DNA of 64,000 bases from Blastococcus saxobsidens DD2 (GTDB taxonomy: Bacteria; Actinomycetota; Actinomycetes; Mycobacteriales; Geodermatophilaceae), in assembly GCF_000284015.1 (NCBI RefSeq), contig NC_016943.1:1157541-1221540 (forward strand), read 5' to 3'. A program made the position numbers and the translations under genes. Below are positions 17,321-27,426 of this stretch, piece by piece (the first letter of the stretch is position 1; each line of letters begins with the position of its first letter). The notes beneath the pieces are model-generated. The model saw only the letters and a list, made by a program, of their open reading frames with translations, was not told the DNA's origin and did not search any database.

Positions 17321-18550
17321 GTGCGACGTACTGCCGCGATGATCGCCACGGGGGCGCTGGTGCTCCTCGCCGGGTGCAGCGGGGACGACCAGCCGGCCGG
17401 GTCGGCGCAGCCGACCCCGCCTCCGGCCGCCGCCGAGCCGGCGACGGTCGAGCTCGCGGTCGCCGACGGAGCGGTGGACGTCTCACCCGTGACCCCGCTG
17501 GAGATCTCGGTGAGCGACGGTGAGCTCGAGGCGGTGACCGTCACCGACGGTGACGGCGACCCCGTGCCCGGGGCGGTGTCCGGCGTCGCCGGGGACGAGG
17601 CGCCCGAGCAGGAAGGCGCCGACGAGCCGGCCGGCGACGACGCCCCGATCTGGACGCCGGAGACCCCGCTGGCCTACGACACCAGCTACACGCTGGCCGC
17701 CACGGCCACCAACGCGGAGGGGCAGGAGACGACGGCGACCTCGGCGTTCACCACGGTCGCCCCGGAGACGCTCTCCATCCCGTCGATCGGCCCGCTGGAC
17801 GGCCAGACCGTCGGCGTCGGGATGCCGATCCGCGTCTGGTTCGACGACCCGGTCGCCGACAAGGCCGCCGTCGAGCGCCACCTGGAGGTCACCAGCACCG
17901 AGCCCACCGACGGCGTCTGGAACTGGTTCAGCGCCCGCGAGGTGCACTTCCGCCCGTCCACGTACTGGCCGGAGAACATCGAGGTCACGCTCGACGCCGA
18001 CCTCTACGGCGTCGACTTCGGCGACGGGGTGTGGGGGGAGAAGGACCGCTCGATCTCCTTCTCCATCGGTGAGCGGCACGTCTCCGTCGCCGACGCGGCC
18101 AGTCACACGATGGAGGTCTACGACGGCGACCAGCTGGTGCGGACCTTCCCGATGAGCGCCGGCGGGCCGGAGTTCCCGAGCCGCAACGGCCCGCACGTGG
18201 TCACCGAGATGAACCGGCACATGGTCATGGACTCCAGCACCTACGGGACCCCGGTCGACAGCCCGGACGGCTACCGCACGCCGGTGGAGTACGCCGTCCG
18301 GCTCAACAACAACGGCGAGTTCGTGCACGCCGCGCCGTGGTCGGTGGCCCAGCAGGGGCGGGTGAACGTGTCGCACGGCTGCATCAACCTCTCCACCGAC
18401 CGAGCGGCCTGGTTCTTCGGCTTCTCCCAGCCGGGCGACATCGTGGAGATCGAGAGTTCGATCGGGCCGACGCTCTCGGCCGCCGACGGCGACATCTACG
18501 ACTGGGCGATCCCGTGGGAGGAGTGGCAGGCCGGCAGCGCGCTCACGTGA
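17321..18550 (+). CDS. L,D-transpeptidase lipoprotein (YkuD domain, Ig-like domains)
   Basis: 409 residues from GTG 17321 (VRRTAAMIATGALVLLAGCS): a signal peptide with lipobox LLAGC, so probably a membrane-anchored lipoprotein on the outer face. An acidic, Pro-rich linker is followed by Ig-like regions (~110-250) and a C-terminal YkuD catalytic domain with the signature H...SHGC (VNVSHGCINLS; Cys nucleophile). These enzymes form 3-3 cross-links in peptidoglycan; domain order matches the mycobacterial Ldt family. The preceding tRNA-Lys gene is on the opposite strand. Start chosen because it places the Arg pair directly before the signal helix. Confidence 0.93.
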   Translation: MRRTAAMIATGALVLLAGCSGDDQPAGSAQPTPPPAAAEPATVELAVADGAVDVSPVTPLEISVSDGELEAVTVTDGDGDPVPGAVSGVAGDEAPEQEGADEPAGDDAPIWTPETPLAYDTSYTLAATATNAEGQETTATSAFTTVAPETLSIPSIGPLDGQTVGVGMPIRVWFDDPVADKAAVERHLEVTSTEPTDGVWNWFSAREVHFRPSTYWPENIEVTLDADLYGVDFGDGVWGEKDRSISFSIGERHVSVADAASHTMEVYDGDQLVRTFPMSAGGPEFPSRNGPHVVTEMNRHMVMDSSTYGTPVDSPDGYRTPVEYAVRLNNNGEFVHAAPWSVAQQGRVNVSHGCINLSTDRAAWFFGFSQPGDIVEIESSIGPTLSAADGDIYDWAIPWEEWQAGSALT

Positions 18551-18620
18551 GCCGCCGCGGCGCGGCGTTTCCGGCCCACTGACGGCGGGCACCTCCGTCG
18601 GCGACACCGGAGGGGGCCCC

Positions 18621-19022
18621 GTGGACACCTGGCTGATCGTGCTGATCGTCGTCGTCGTGCTGGTGGTGCTCGCGCTCGCGGCGCTGGCGCTGGCCAAGCG
18701 CAACCGCGTCTCGCGGGTTCGCCGAGAGGCGGAGCACCGCGAGCAGGCGCGGGAGAACATCCAGGAGGCGCACGTCCGGGCGACTCGCGCCGACGCCGAG
18801 CAGGCGCTCGCCGAGGAACAGGCGGCGCGTGCCCGGCGGGAGCTGGCCGAGGTCCAGGAGCGCGCAGCGCAGGCCGAGAAGGAGGCCCGCCAGCGCGCGG
18901 CCAGGGCGGACGAGGACCGGTCGGAGGCCGAACGTCTGCGGGCCGAAGCGCAGCGGCTCGCACCCGATGTGGTCTCCGACGGGCAGCACGAACATCCGGA
19001 CGGCGGCGCCACCCGCCGCTGA
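18621..19022 (+). CDS. Small membrane-anchored coiled-coil protein
   Basis: 133 residues from GTG 18621. One N-terminal membrane helix (WLIVLIVVVVLVVLALAALA) is followed by a basic stop-transfer patch (KRNRVSRVRR). A long charged Ala/Glu/Arg helix (residues ~35-115) with heptad character then predicts a cytoplasmic coiled coil. No enzyme motif; family function unknown. It follows the L,D-transpeptidase gene by 70 bp on the same strand, so co-transcription is possible. Confidence 0.75.
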   Translation: MDTWLIVLIVVVVLVVLALAALALAKRNRVSRVRREAEHREQARENIQEAHVRATRADAEQALAEEQAARARRELAEVQERAAQAEKEARQRAARADEDRSEAERLRAEAQRLAPDVVSDGQHEHPDGGATRR

Positions 19023-19091
19023 GCCGCACCGCTCAGTTCCTGCCCCGGGAACGGTCCTACCCCTGAGGACCGTCACACCGGAGGGGTGCAC

Positions 19092-20174
19092 ATGACCGAT
19101 CTGCTGGCCATCGGAACGCGCAAGGGGCTGTGGCTCGCCCGCAGCGACGACGACCGCCGCACCTGGACGCTCGACGGGCCGCACCTGCTGGCCCAGGAGA
19201 TCGCGGCGGTCTCCATCGACACCCGCCGTCCGGCGCCCCGGCTGCTGGCCGGCGTCCAGTACGGGCACTGGGGCCCGACCGTCACCTGGTCCGACGACCT
19301 CGGCGGCAGCTGGCACGAGACCGACTCCGGCGCCATCCGCTTCCCGGAGGACACCGGGGCGGCGCTGGGCCGGGTCTGGCAGCTGCGGCCCGACTCGGGG
19401 GACCGGCCCGACGTCGTGTGGGCCGGCTGCGAGCCGCAGTCGCTGTGGCGCAGCACCGACGGCGGCTGCAGCTTCACGCTCGTCCGCGGGCTGTGGGACC
19501 ACCCGCACCGGCCGACCTGGGAGCCGGGAGCCGGTGGGGGAGCGGTGCACACCGTCCTGCCCGATCCAGCGACCGACCGGATGACCGTCGCGATGAGCAC
19601 CGGCGGGGTCTACGTCAGCGAGGACGGCGCCACCGGCTGGGCCCCGCACAGCCGGGGGATCAGCGCCGTGTTCATGCCCGATCCGGCGCCCGAGTACGGG
19701 CAGTGCGTGCACAAGGTCGCCGTCGACGCCGGGGACCCGCGGCGGATGTACGCGCAGAACCACTTCGGCGTCTTCCGCACCGACGACGGGGGCGCCTCCT
19801 GGACCTCGATCGCCGACGGGCTGCCGGCCGACTTCGGCTTCCCGGTCGCCGCCTCGCCGGCAACACCCGGCACTGCCTGGGTGGTGCCGCTGGTCGCCGA
19901 CATGCAGCGCGTGCCCCCGGGCGGCCGACTGCGCGTGCACCGCACCCGCGACGCCGGCGGGAGCTGGACCGAGGTGGGCGCCGGCCTGCCCGACGGGGCC
20001 TGGACGGCGGTGCTCCGGGATGCGCTGTGCACCGACGACCACGAGGTGACCGGGGTGTACGTCGGCACGCGGGACGGGTGCGTCTACGCCAGCACGGACG
20101 AGGGCGACACGTTCAGCACGGTGGCCGAGCACCTGCCCGACGTGCTCGTCGTGCGGGCGGCGCGGCTGCCGTGA
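19092..20174 (+). CDS. BNR/Asp-box beta-propeller protein (sialidase-like fold)
   Basis: 360 residues from ATG 19092, chosen for GGAGGGG 5 bp upstream; GTG 19086 overlaps that SD. It contains repeated Asp-box-like motifs: SDDLGGSWHETDSG, STDGGCSFTLVRG, RTDDGGASWTSIADG, RTRDAGGSWTEVGAG and STDEGDTFSTVAEHLP. Such repeats form a beta-propeller as in exo-sialidases and Vps10-like proteins. No signal peptide is seen, so it is probably cytoplasmic, and sialidase catalytic residues are not evident. The next gene, 13 bp downstream, encodes a MoaD/ThiS-like protein; the two are probably co-transcribed. Confidence 0.82.
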   Translation: MTDLLAIGTRKGLWLARSDDDRRTWTLDGPHLLAQEIAAVSIDTRRPAPRLLAGVQYGHWGPTVTWSDDLGGSWHETDSGAIRFPEDTGAALGRVWQLRPDSGDRPDVVWAGCEPQSLWRSTDGGCSFTLVRGLWDHPHRPTWEPGAGGGAVHTVLPDPATDRMTVAMSTGGVYVSEDGATGWAPHSRGISAVFMPDPAPEYGQCVHKVAVDAGDPRRMYAQNHFGVFRTDDGGASWTSIADGLPADFGFPVAASPATPGTAWVVPLVADMQRVPPGGRLRVHRTRDAGGSWTEVGAGLPDGAWTAVLRDALCTDDHEVTGVYVGTRDGCVYASTDEGDTFSTVAEHLPDVLVVRAARLP

Positions 20175-20187
20175 CCGGGGGGCGGAG

Positions 20188-20469
20188 ATGAGCGTGCAGA
20201 TCGTGCTGCCCGGCGTCCTGGCCGATCTGGCCGGGGGCTCGCGGCACCTCGAGGTGGACTCCGCCGGCACCACCCTGGACGCGCTGCTCGACGAGCTGAG
20301 CGCCCGTCACCCGGTGCTGGGCCGGCGGATCCGGGACGAGTCGGGCGCGCTGCGGCGGTTCGTGAACGTCTACGTCGACGGGGAGGACGTGCGCTGGCAG
20401 GGCGGCCTGGCGACGCCGGTGCGCAACGGCGCCGTCGTGCAGGTGCTGCCCTCGGTCGCCGGCGGCTGA
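20188..20469 (+). CDS. MoaD/ThiS family beta-grasp protein
   Basis: 93 residues ending in Gly-Gly, the activated C-terminus of sulfur-carrier beta-grasp proteins. It contains DALLDELSARHPVLGRRI and FVNVYVDGEDVRW, typical of MoaD-like folds. It would need adenylation by a MoaB/ThiF-type enzyme, none of which is in the window. Pairing with a beta-propeller gene rather than with moaE or moeB suggests a role outside molybdopterin synthesis. A palindromic repeat lies directly after the stop. Confidence 0.85.
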   Translation: MSVQIVLPGVLADLAGGSRHLEVDSAGTTLDALLDELSARHPVLGRRIRDESGALRRFVNVYVDGEDVRWQGGLATPVRNGAVVQVLPSVAGG

Positions 20470-20471
20470 CC

Positions 20472-20535
20472 CAGGCATAGGAGGCCATGCCTACGGTTTC
20501 GCGTCCGATCCCGTAGGCATAGCTTCCTTTGCCTG
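20472..20535. repeat. Palindromic repeat, copy A (64 bp)
   Basis: The left arm begins CAGGCATAGGAGGC and the right arm is its imperfect complement; 22 of 25 arm positions pair, around a loop of ~14 nt. Same family as 28064-28127 and 40834-40896. It lies in a gap between convergent genes and may terminate both. Confidence 0.9.
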
Positions 20536-20546
20536 AGGGGCGGGGC

Positions 20547-20789
20547 TCAGAGGGCGGCGAGCGTGGCGCAGTTCGGGCAGAGCTGGTGGTCCTCGTAGCC
20601 GTCCGGGGGCCAGGACACCTGCTCGTCGATCGAGACGTAGGCGCCGCACAGTGCCTTGCGGCTCTGCCCGTTCACCCGGCCGATGGTGGCGTGGGCCGGG
20701 CCGATCTGCCGCGGCGTGAGGCCCTCCGCGCCGAAAGAGCCGACCATGAGGACCGCGTGTGCCGTGCCGTACGCGTAGACGGTGGTCAT
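20547..20789 (-). CDS. Small hypothetical protein with Cys motif
   Basis: 80 residues from ATG 20789 (MTTVYAYGTAHAVLMVGSFG). Cysteines at 48, 71 and 74 (LCGAYV and LCPNCATL) suggest a small zinc-binding module. No family recognised. It sits between the palindromic repeat copy A and the fadD terminator. The frame extends upstream to 20852, but that part is Arg-rich and unlikely to be translated. Confidence 0.55.
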   Translation of the reverse strand: MTTVYAYGTAHAVLMVGSFGAEGLTPRQIGPAHATIGRVNGQSRKALCGAYVSIDEQVSWPPDGYEDHQLCPNCATLAAL

Positions 20790-20891
20790 GCCGACCAGAG
20801 TCCGAGCCTTCCGTCCCTTCCGCCACCACCGCCGGGCACGTGTCGGCCGCACCCGTCACACCGGTCCCACCTGTTCCGGAATGGAGCGACG

Positions 20892-20921
20892 GGGGCCCGT
20901 CCGCAGCCGCGGACGGGCCCC
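20892..20921. terminator. Terminator of fadD
   Basis: A perfect 13-bp stem GGGGCCCGTCCGC with its complement closes an AGCC loop, 15 bp after the minus-strand stop of the acyl-CoA synthetase gene. Confidence 0.85.
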
Positions 20922-20936
20922 GTGGTGCCGAGCGGG

Positions 20937-22727
20937 TCAGTGGGCGTAGATCTTCTCCACCTCGCCGGCGAACTCCTTCATCACCACCGAGCGCTTCAGC
21001 TTCAGCGAGGGCGTCAGCTGGCCACCCTCGACCGTCCACTCGACCGGGAGGATGGCGAAGGACTTGATCGACTCCGCCTTGGACACCTGCTCGTTCGCCC
21101 GGTCCACGGCAGCCTGGATCTCCGCCACCACCTCCGGGTCGTCCACCAGCTGTGCCATCGGGGTGTCCGTCGCCCGGCCCTTGGTCTCCAGCCAGCCGGG
21201 CAGCGCCTCGGCGTCGAGCGTGACGAGGCAGCCGATGAACGGGCGGTTGTCGCCGACCACGATGCACTGGCTGACCAGGGGGTGCGCCCGGATCTTGTCC
21301 TCCAGGACGGCGGGGGAGACGTTCTTCCCGCCGGAGGTCACGATGATCTCCTTGATCCGGCCGGTGATCGTCACGTAGCCCTCGTCGTCGATGACGCCGA
21401 GGTCGCCGGTGGCGAACCAGCCGTCGCGCATCGTCTCGGCGGTGGCCTCGGGGTTGTTCCAGTACCCCCGGAACACCTGGGGGCCGCGCACCTGGATCTC
21501 GCCGTGCTCGGCGATGCGTACCGCGGACCCCGGGGCCGGCCGGCCGACCGTGCCCACCTTCATCGCGTCCGGGCCGCTGACCGTGCTCGGCCCGGTGGTC
21601 TCGGTCAGCCCGTAGCCCTCGAGGATGGTGACGCCGATGCCGCGGAAGAAGTGGCCCAGCCGCTCGCCGAGAGGTGCCCCGCCCGACAGCGCGTACTCCA
21701 CCTTGCCGCCCATCGCCGCCCGCAGCTTGCCGTAGACCAGGGTGTCGAACAGCTTGTGCTGCAGGTTGAGCCCGAGGCCTGCCCCGCCGCTGTCCTGCGC
21801 CTTCGACCAGGCGACCGCCACCCGCTCGGCGCGGTCGAAGATCCCACCCTTGCCGCCGGCGTGCGCCTTCTGCCGTGCGCCGTTGTAGACCTTCTCGAAG
21901 ACGCGGGGCACCGCGACCAGGAAGGTCGGCTGGAAGGTGCCGAGGTCGGCCAGCAGCGAGGCGAGGTCGGGGGTGTGGCCGAGCCGTGCGCCGTTCTGCA
22001 CGCAGCCGATCTGGATGATCCGCGCGAAGACGTGCGCCAGGGGCAGGAACAGCAGTGAGCTGGCGTCCTTCGCCGCCATCGCCGGGATGACCTGAGGGGC
22101 CAGTTCGGCGACGTACAGCAGGTTGCCGTGGGTCAGCTCGCAGCCTTTGGGCCGCCCGGTCGTGCCGGAGGTGTAGATGATCGTGGCGAGCGTGTCGGCC
22201 GTCAGGGTGCTGCGGCGCCCGGCGAGCTCCTCGACCGGCACCTCGGCGCCGGCGGCGGCGACCGTGTCCAGGTCGCCGGCCTCGATGTCCCAGACGTCCC
22301 GGAGGTCGGGCAGCCGGTCGCGCACCGAGCCGATCATCGACCGGTGTGCCGCGTTCTCGACCACCACGGCCACCGCCCCGGAGTCGGACAGGATCCACTG
22401 CGCCTGCTCGGCCGACGACGTCTCGTAGATGGGCACGGACACCCCGCCGGCGGTCCAGACGGCGTAGTCGGCCAGCGTCCACTCGTAGCGGGTGCGGCTC
22501 ATGATGCCGACCCGGTCGCCCGCCCGGACCCCGGCCGCGACCATCCCGCGGGCCAGTGCGGAGACCTGCGCGGCGAACTCCCGGCTGGTCACCGGCATCC
22601 AGCGGCCGTCGACGTTGCGGCTGAAGGCGACCTGTTCCGGGGTGTCGCCGGCGTTGTCGGTGACCGCATCGGTCAGTGCGGCGGATGCCGGGATCTCGAA
22701 TGCGGTGGGCGTGGAGTACTCCTGCAC
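20937..22727 (-). CDS. fadD: Long-chain fatty acid--CoA ligase (FadD15-like)
   Basis: 596 residues. The AMP-binding P-loop YTSGTTGRPKG lies at 185-195; GYGLTETTGP and the hinge/lid motif GRIKEIIVTSGGKNVSP follow further on, all typical of the ANL superfamily. It activates fatty acids to acyl-CoA via acyl-AMP in the cytoplasm. Length and motifs match the mycobacterial FadD15 type. Divergent from the acyl-CoA dehydrogenase gene across a 124-bp gap with a TetR-type palindrome, so both are probably controlled together. ATG 22727 gives the family N-terminus. Confidence 0.93.
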   Translation of the reverse strand: MQEYSTPTAFEIPASAALTDAVTDNAGDTPEQVAFSRNVDGRWMPVTSREFAAQVSALARGMVAAGVRAGDRVGIMSRTRYEWTLADYAVWTAGGVSVPIYETSSAEQAQWILSDSGAVAVVVENAAHRSMIGSVRDRLPDLRDVWDIEAGDLDTVAAAGAEVPVEELAGRRSTLTADTLATIIYTSGTTGRPKGCELTHGNLLYVAELAPQVIPAMAAKDASSLLFLPLAHVFARIIQIGCVQNGARLGHTPDLASLLADLGTFQPTFLVAVPRVFEKVYNGARQKAHAGGKGGIFDRAERVAVAWSKAQDSGGAGLGLNLQHKLFDTLVYGKLRAAMGGKVEYALSGGAPLGERLGHFFRGIGVTILEGYGLTETTGPSTVSGPDAMKVGTVGRPAPGSAVRIAEHGEIQVRGPQVFRGYWNNPEATAETMRDGWFATGDLGVIDDEGYVTITGRIKEIIVTSGGKNVSPAVLEDKIRAHPLVSQCIVVGDNRPFIGCLVTLDAEALPGWLETKGRATDTPMAQLVDDPEVVAEIQAAVDRANEQVSKAESIKSFAILPVEWTVEGGQLTPSLKLKRSVVMKEFAGEVEKIYAH

Positions 22728-22772
22728 AGGGGCTCCCTCGGTGGTGCATCGGGCGTGACCTGGATCGCGAAG

Positions 22773-22794
22773 ATACAGAACGATCGGTCTGTAT
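22773..22794. promoter_or_regulatory. TetR-type operator between fadD and acyl-CoA dehydrogenase
   Basis: A 22-bp palindrome: arms ATACAGA and TCTGTAT around a CGATCG core, with 20 of 22 positions symmetric. Location in a divergent promoter region of beta-oxidation genes, with a tetR gene ending the cluster at 27427, makes that TetR the likely ligand (inference). Confidence 0.7.
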
Positions 22795-22851
22795 GTTCAG
22801 GTTTCCCGCGCGCTGACCGCCGGGAGATCATCCGACCACCCGGAGGTGGCT

Positions 22852-23994
<1,143 letters not shown>

Positions 23995-24027
23995 CCCTTC
24001 CCACCCCGAGGACCCGAGAGGACGAGC

Positions 24028-25241
24028 ATGTCCACCGAGGCATTCATCTACGACGCCGTGCGCACCCCGCGCGGCAAGGGCAAGCGGACCGGCGGGCTGC
24101 ACTCGGTCAAGCCGATCAGCCTGACCACCGGACTCATCGACGAGGTCCGCCGCCGCAACCCGCAGCTCGACCCCGCGCTGGTCGACGACATCGTGCTCGG
24201 CGTCGTCTCGCCGGTCGGCGAGCAGGGGGCGGTCATCGCCCGGACCGCCGCACTGGCCGCCGGGCTGCCCGACACCGTGGCGGGCGTCCAGATCAACCGG
24301 TTCTGTGCCAGCGGCCTGGAGGCGGTCAACCTGGCCGCGCAGAAGGTGCGCTCGGGTTTCGAGGACCTGGTGCTCGCCGGTGGCGTCGAGTCGATGTCGC
24401 GCGTGCCCATGGGCTCCGACGGAGGGGCCTGGCCGATGGACCCGGAGACCGCGGCGCGGACCGGCTTCGTGCCGCAGGGCATCGGCGCGGACCTCATCGC
24501 CACCCTCGCCGGCTGGAGCCGGGAGGACGTCGACGCCTACGCCGCCGAGTCGCACGCCCGCGCGGCCAAGGCCTGGTCCAACGGCTACTTCGAGCGATCG
24601 GTCGTCCCGGTGACGGACCAGAACGGCACCGTCGTCCTCGACACCGACGAGCTGGTCCGCCCCGGCACCACGGTGGAGTCGCTCGCCGCCCTGCCCTCGG
24701 CGTTCGCCGGCATCGGGGACATGGGCGGCTTCGACGCCGTGGCGCTGAACAAGTACCACTGGGTCGAGCGGATCGACCACGTGCACACGGCCGGCAACTC
24801 CAGCGGCATCGTCGACGGCGCCGCGCTGGTCGTCGTCGGCACCGAGGAGGCCGGCACCCGCCACGGGCTCACCCCGCGGGCCCGCATCGTCAGCACCGCC
24901 GTGTCCGGCAGCGACCCGGTCATCATGCTGACCGGCCCCGCGCCGGCCACCCACAAGGCGCTGGCCAAGGCCGGCCTGAGCGTCGACGACATCGACCTGG
25001 TCGAGATGAACGAGGCATTCGCCGCCGTCGTCCTGAGTTCATGGCCGACACCGGCTTCGACCACGAGCAGGTCAACGTCAACGGCGGCGCCATCTCGATG
25101 GGGCACCCGCTGGGCGCCACCGGCGCCATGATCCTGGGCTCGCTCGTCGACGAGCTCGAGCGGCGCGACCTGCGCTACGGCCTGGCCACCCTGTGCGTCG
25201 GCGGCGGCATGGGCATCGCCACCGTCGTCGAGCGAGTCTGA
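24028..25241 (+). pseudogene. Acetyl-CoA acyltransferase (thiolase) with a -1 frameshift
   Basis: The frame from ATG 24028 gives a normal thiolase with catalytic Cys93 ([12 protein letters not shown]) up to NEAFAAVVL. At about 25036 a single A appears to be missing: CTGAGTTC where CTGAAGTTC would read LKF. After the shift the product runs out at 25131. The correct sequence resumes in another frame, with [16 protein letters not shown] and LCVGGGMG carrying the second catalytic His and Cys, ending at 25241. Repaired length would be ~404 residues, as in FadA-type thiolases. It is either a sequencing error or a real inactivating mutation. The neighbours are the other beta-oxidation genes. Confidence 0.9.
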
Positions 25242-25252
25242 GGAGCACCCCG

Positions 25253-27415
25253 ATGAGCGACAGCACCATCCGCTGGGAGTCCGACGCCGACGGCGTCGTC
25301 GTCCTCACCCTCGACGACCCGTCGTCGTCGGCGAACACCATGAACGACGCGTACGTGCGGTCCATGGGTGAGACCATCGACCGGCTGGAGCGCGAGAAGG
25401 GCTCGATCCGCGGGGTCGTCCTGACCAGCGCGAAGAAGACCTTCTTCGCGGGCGGGAACCTGGGCAGCCTGATCCAGGCGACGCCGGAGATGCGGGGCGA
25501 CGTCCTCGCGCAGGTCACGCGGGTGAAGGGCCAGCTGCGCCGGCTGGAGACCCTGGGCATCCCGGTCGCGGCGGCCGTCAACGGCGCCGCCCTCGGCGGG
25601 GGCCTGGAGATCGCCCTGGCCTGCCACCACCGCGTCGTCCTCGACGACCCGAAGGTCAAGCTGGGCTTCCCCGAGGTGACCCTCGGCCTGCTGCCCGGTG
25701 GCGGCGGGATCGTCCGCTCGGTCCGGCTGCTCGGCCTGACGACGGCGCTGCTCGAGCTGCTCCTCCAGGGCCAGCAGGTCCGCTCCGACAAGGCGCTGGA
25801 GCTCGGCCTGGTGCACGAGACCGCGGCCGACCGCGACGAGCTGCTGGCGAAGGCACGCGCGTGGGTGCTGGCGAATGAGGGCGCCCAGCAGCCCTACGAC
25901 GTGACGGGCTACCAGGTGCCCGGCGGTACGCCGTCCTCGCCGTCGCTGGCCGCGAACCTGCCGGCGTTCCCGGCGAACCTGACCAAGCAGCTCAAGGGCG
26001 CGCCGTACCCGGCGCCGTACGCGATCCTCTCGGCGGCGGTGGAGAGCCTGCAGGTCGACGTCGACACCGCGTTCACCGTCGAGGGCCGCTATTTCGTCGA
26101 CCTGGTGGTCGGCCAGATCTCGACCAACATGATCCAGGCGCTGTGGTTCGACCTGAACCGGATCAACGGTGGCGGCTCCCGGCCGCTGGTCGAGGAGACG
26201 TTCGTGGCGTCCAAGGTCGGCGTGCTCGGCGCCGGGATGATGGGCGCCGGCATCGCGCACGCCTTCGCCAAGGTCGGCGTCGAGGTGGTGCTCAAGGACG
26301 TGGGCGTCGAGGCCGCGGAGAAGGGCAGGGCGCACGTCGCCGGGCTCGTCGGCAAGCAGGTGTCGCGCGGCCGCATGTCCCAGGAGGAGGCCGACGCCTT
26401 CCTCGCCCGGATCACCGCCACCGGCGACGCCGCCGACCTGGCCGGCTGCGACGTGGTCGTGGAGGCGGTGTTCGAGGACACCGCGCTCAAGCACCGGGTG
26501 CTCAGCGAGGCCGAGGCCCATGCCCTGCCGGGCGCGCTGCTGGCCTCCAACACGAGCACGCTGCCGATCACCGGCCTCGCCGCGGGGGTGCAGCGGCCGG
26601 CCGACGTCGTGGGCATGCACTTCTTCTCGCCGGTGGACAAGATGCCGCTGGTCGAGCTGATCGTGGGGGAGCGGACGTCCGACGCCGCGCTGGCCCGCGC
26701 CTACGACGTCGTCCGGCAGCTCGGCAAGACGCCGATCGTCGTCCAGGACAGCCGGGGCTTCTTCACCAGCCGGGTCTTCGGCACCCTGGTCATGGAGGGC
26801 GCCGCCCTGCTGGCCGAGGGCGTGGCGCCGATGAGCGTCGAGCGGGCCGCGTTGCAGGCCGGCTTCCCGGCCGGGCCGCTCACCCTGCTCGACGAGGTGA
26901 CGCTCACCCTGCCCCTGAAGATCCGCGACGAGGCGGCCCAGGCCGGCGCCACCGACGACCACCCGGGGGTCGCCGTGCTTCGGATGGTGGTCGAGCACGG
27001 CCGCACCGGCAAGTCCGCCGGCCGGGGGTTCTTCGACTGGCAGCCGGAGAAGCGGATCTGGCCCGGGCTGACCGAGCTCTTCCCGACCAGCGACGCGGTG
27101 CCGTTCCGCGACGCCCAGGAGCGGCTGCTGTTCGCCATGGCGGTCGAGACGGCGCGCTGCGTCGAGGAGAAGGTGCTCAACTCGGTCGAGGACGCCAACA
27201 TCGGCTCGATCATGGGCATCGGGTTCCCGCCGCTCTACGGCGGCGTGCTGCAGTACGTCGACCAGTACGCGGGCGGGGTCGCCGGGTTCGTGGCCCGGGC
27301 CGACGAGCTGGCCGACACCTACGGCGAGCGGTTCCGGCCACCGGCCATCCTCCTCGAGCGGGCCGTCCCCGCGGGCAGCCTGCGGGCCTCGCTGTCGGAA
27401 AGGGCATCGGGCTGA
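25253..27415 (+). CDS. fadB: Enoyl-CoA hydratase / 3-hydroxyacyl-CoA dehydrogenase (FadB/FadJ type)
   Basis: 720 residues from ATG 25253 with GAGGAG upstream. N-terminal crotonase domain (~1-200) with AGGNLG and [19 protein letters not shown]; then an NAD-binding Rossmann motif [17 protein letters not shown] (~323-339) and the 3-hydroxyacyl-CoA dehydrogenase C-terminal domains ([15 protein letters not shown], then [10 protein letters not shown]). It carries out steps 2 and 3 of beta-oxidation. It follows the thiolase by 11 bp, so this is an operon of dehydrogenase, thiolase, FadB and TetR. Confidence 0.94.
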   Translation: MSDSTIRWESDADGVVVLTLDDPSSSANTMNDAYVRSMGETIDRLEREKGSIRGVVLTSAKKTFFAGGNLGSLIQATPEMRGDVLAQVTRVKGQLRRLETLGIPVAAAVNGAALGGGLEIALACHHRVVLDDPKVKLGFPEVTLGLLPGGGGIVRSVRLLGLTTALLELLLQGQQVRSDKALELGLVHETAADRDELLAKARAWVLANEGAQQPYDVTGYQVPGGTPSSPSLAANLPAFPANLTKQLKGAPYPAPYAILSAAVESLQVDVDTAFTVEGRYFVDLVVGQISTNMIQALWFDLNRINGGGSRPLVEETFVASKVGVLGAGMMGAGIAHAFAKVGVEVVLKDVGVEAAEKGRAHVAGLVGKQVSRGRMSQEEADAFLARITATGDAADLAGCDVVVEAVFEDTALKHRVLSEAEAHALPGALLASNTSTLPITGLAAGVQRPADVVGMHFFSPVDKMPLVELIVGERTSDAALARAYDVVRQLGKTPIVVQDSRGFFTSRVFGTLVMEGAALLAEGVAPMSVERAALQAGFPAGPLTLLDEVTLTLPLKIRDEAAQAGATDDHPGVAVLRMVVEHGRTGKSAGRGFFDWQPEKRIWPGLTELFPTSDAVPFRDAQERLLFAMAVETARCVEEKVLNSVEDANIGSIMGIGFPPLYGGVLQYVDQYAGGVAGFVARADELADTYGERFRPPAILLERAVPAGSLRASLSERASG

Positions 27416-27426
27416 CCGGCATCTCG

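Noticed and set aside
25030-25045. Programmed frameshift in the thiolase gene
   Set aside because: No slippery heptamer or downstream stimulatory structure is evident; a simple single-base loss or read error explains it better.
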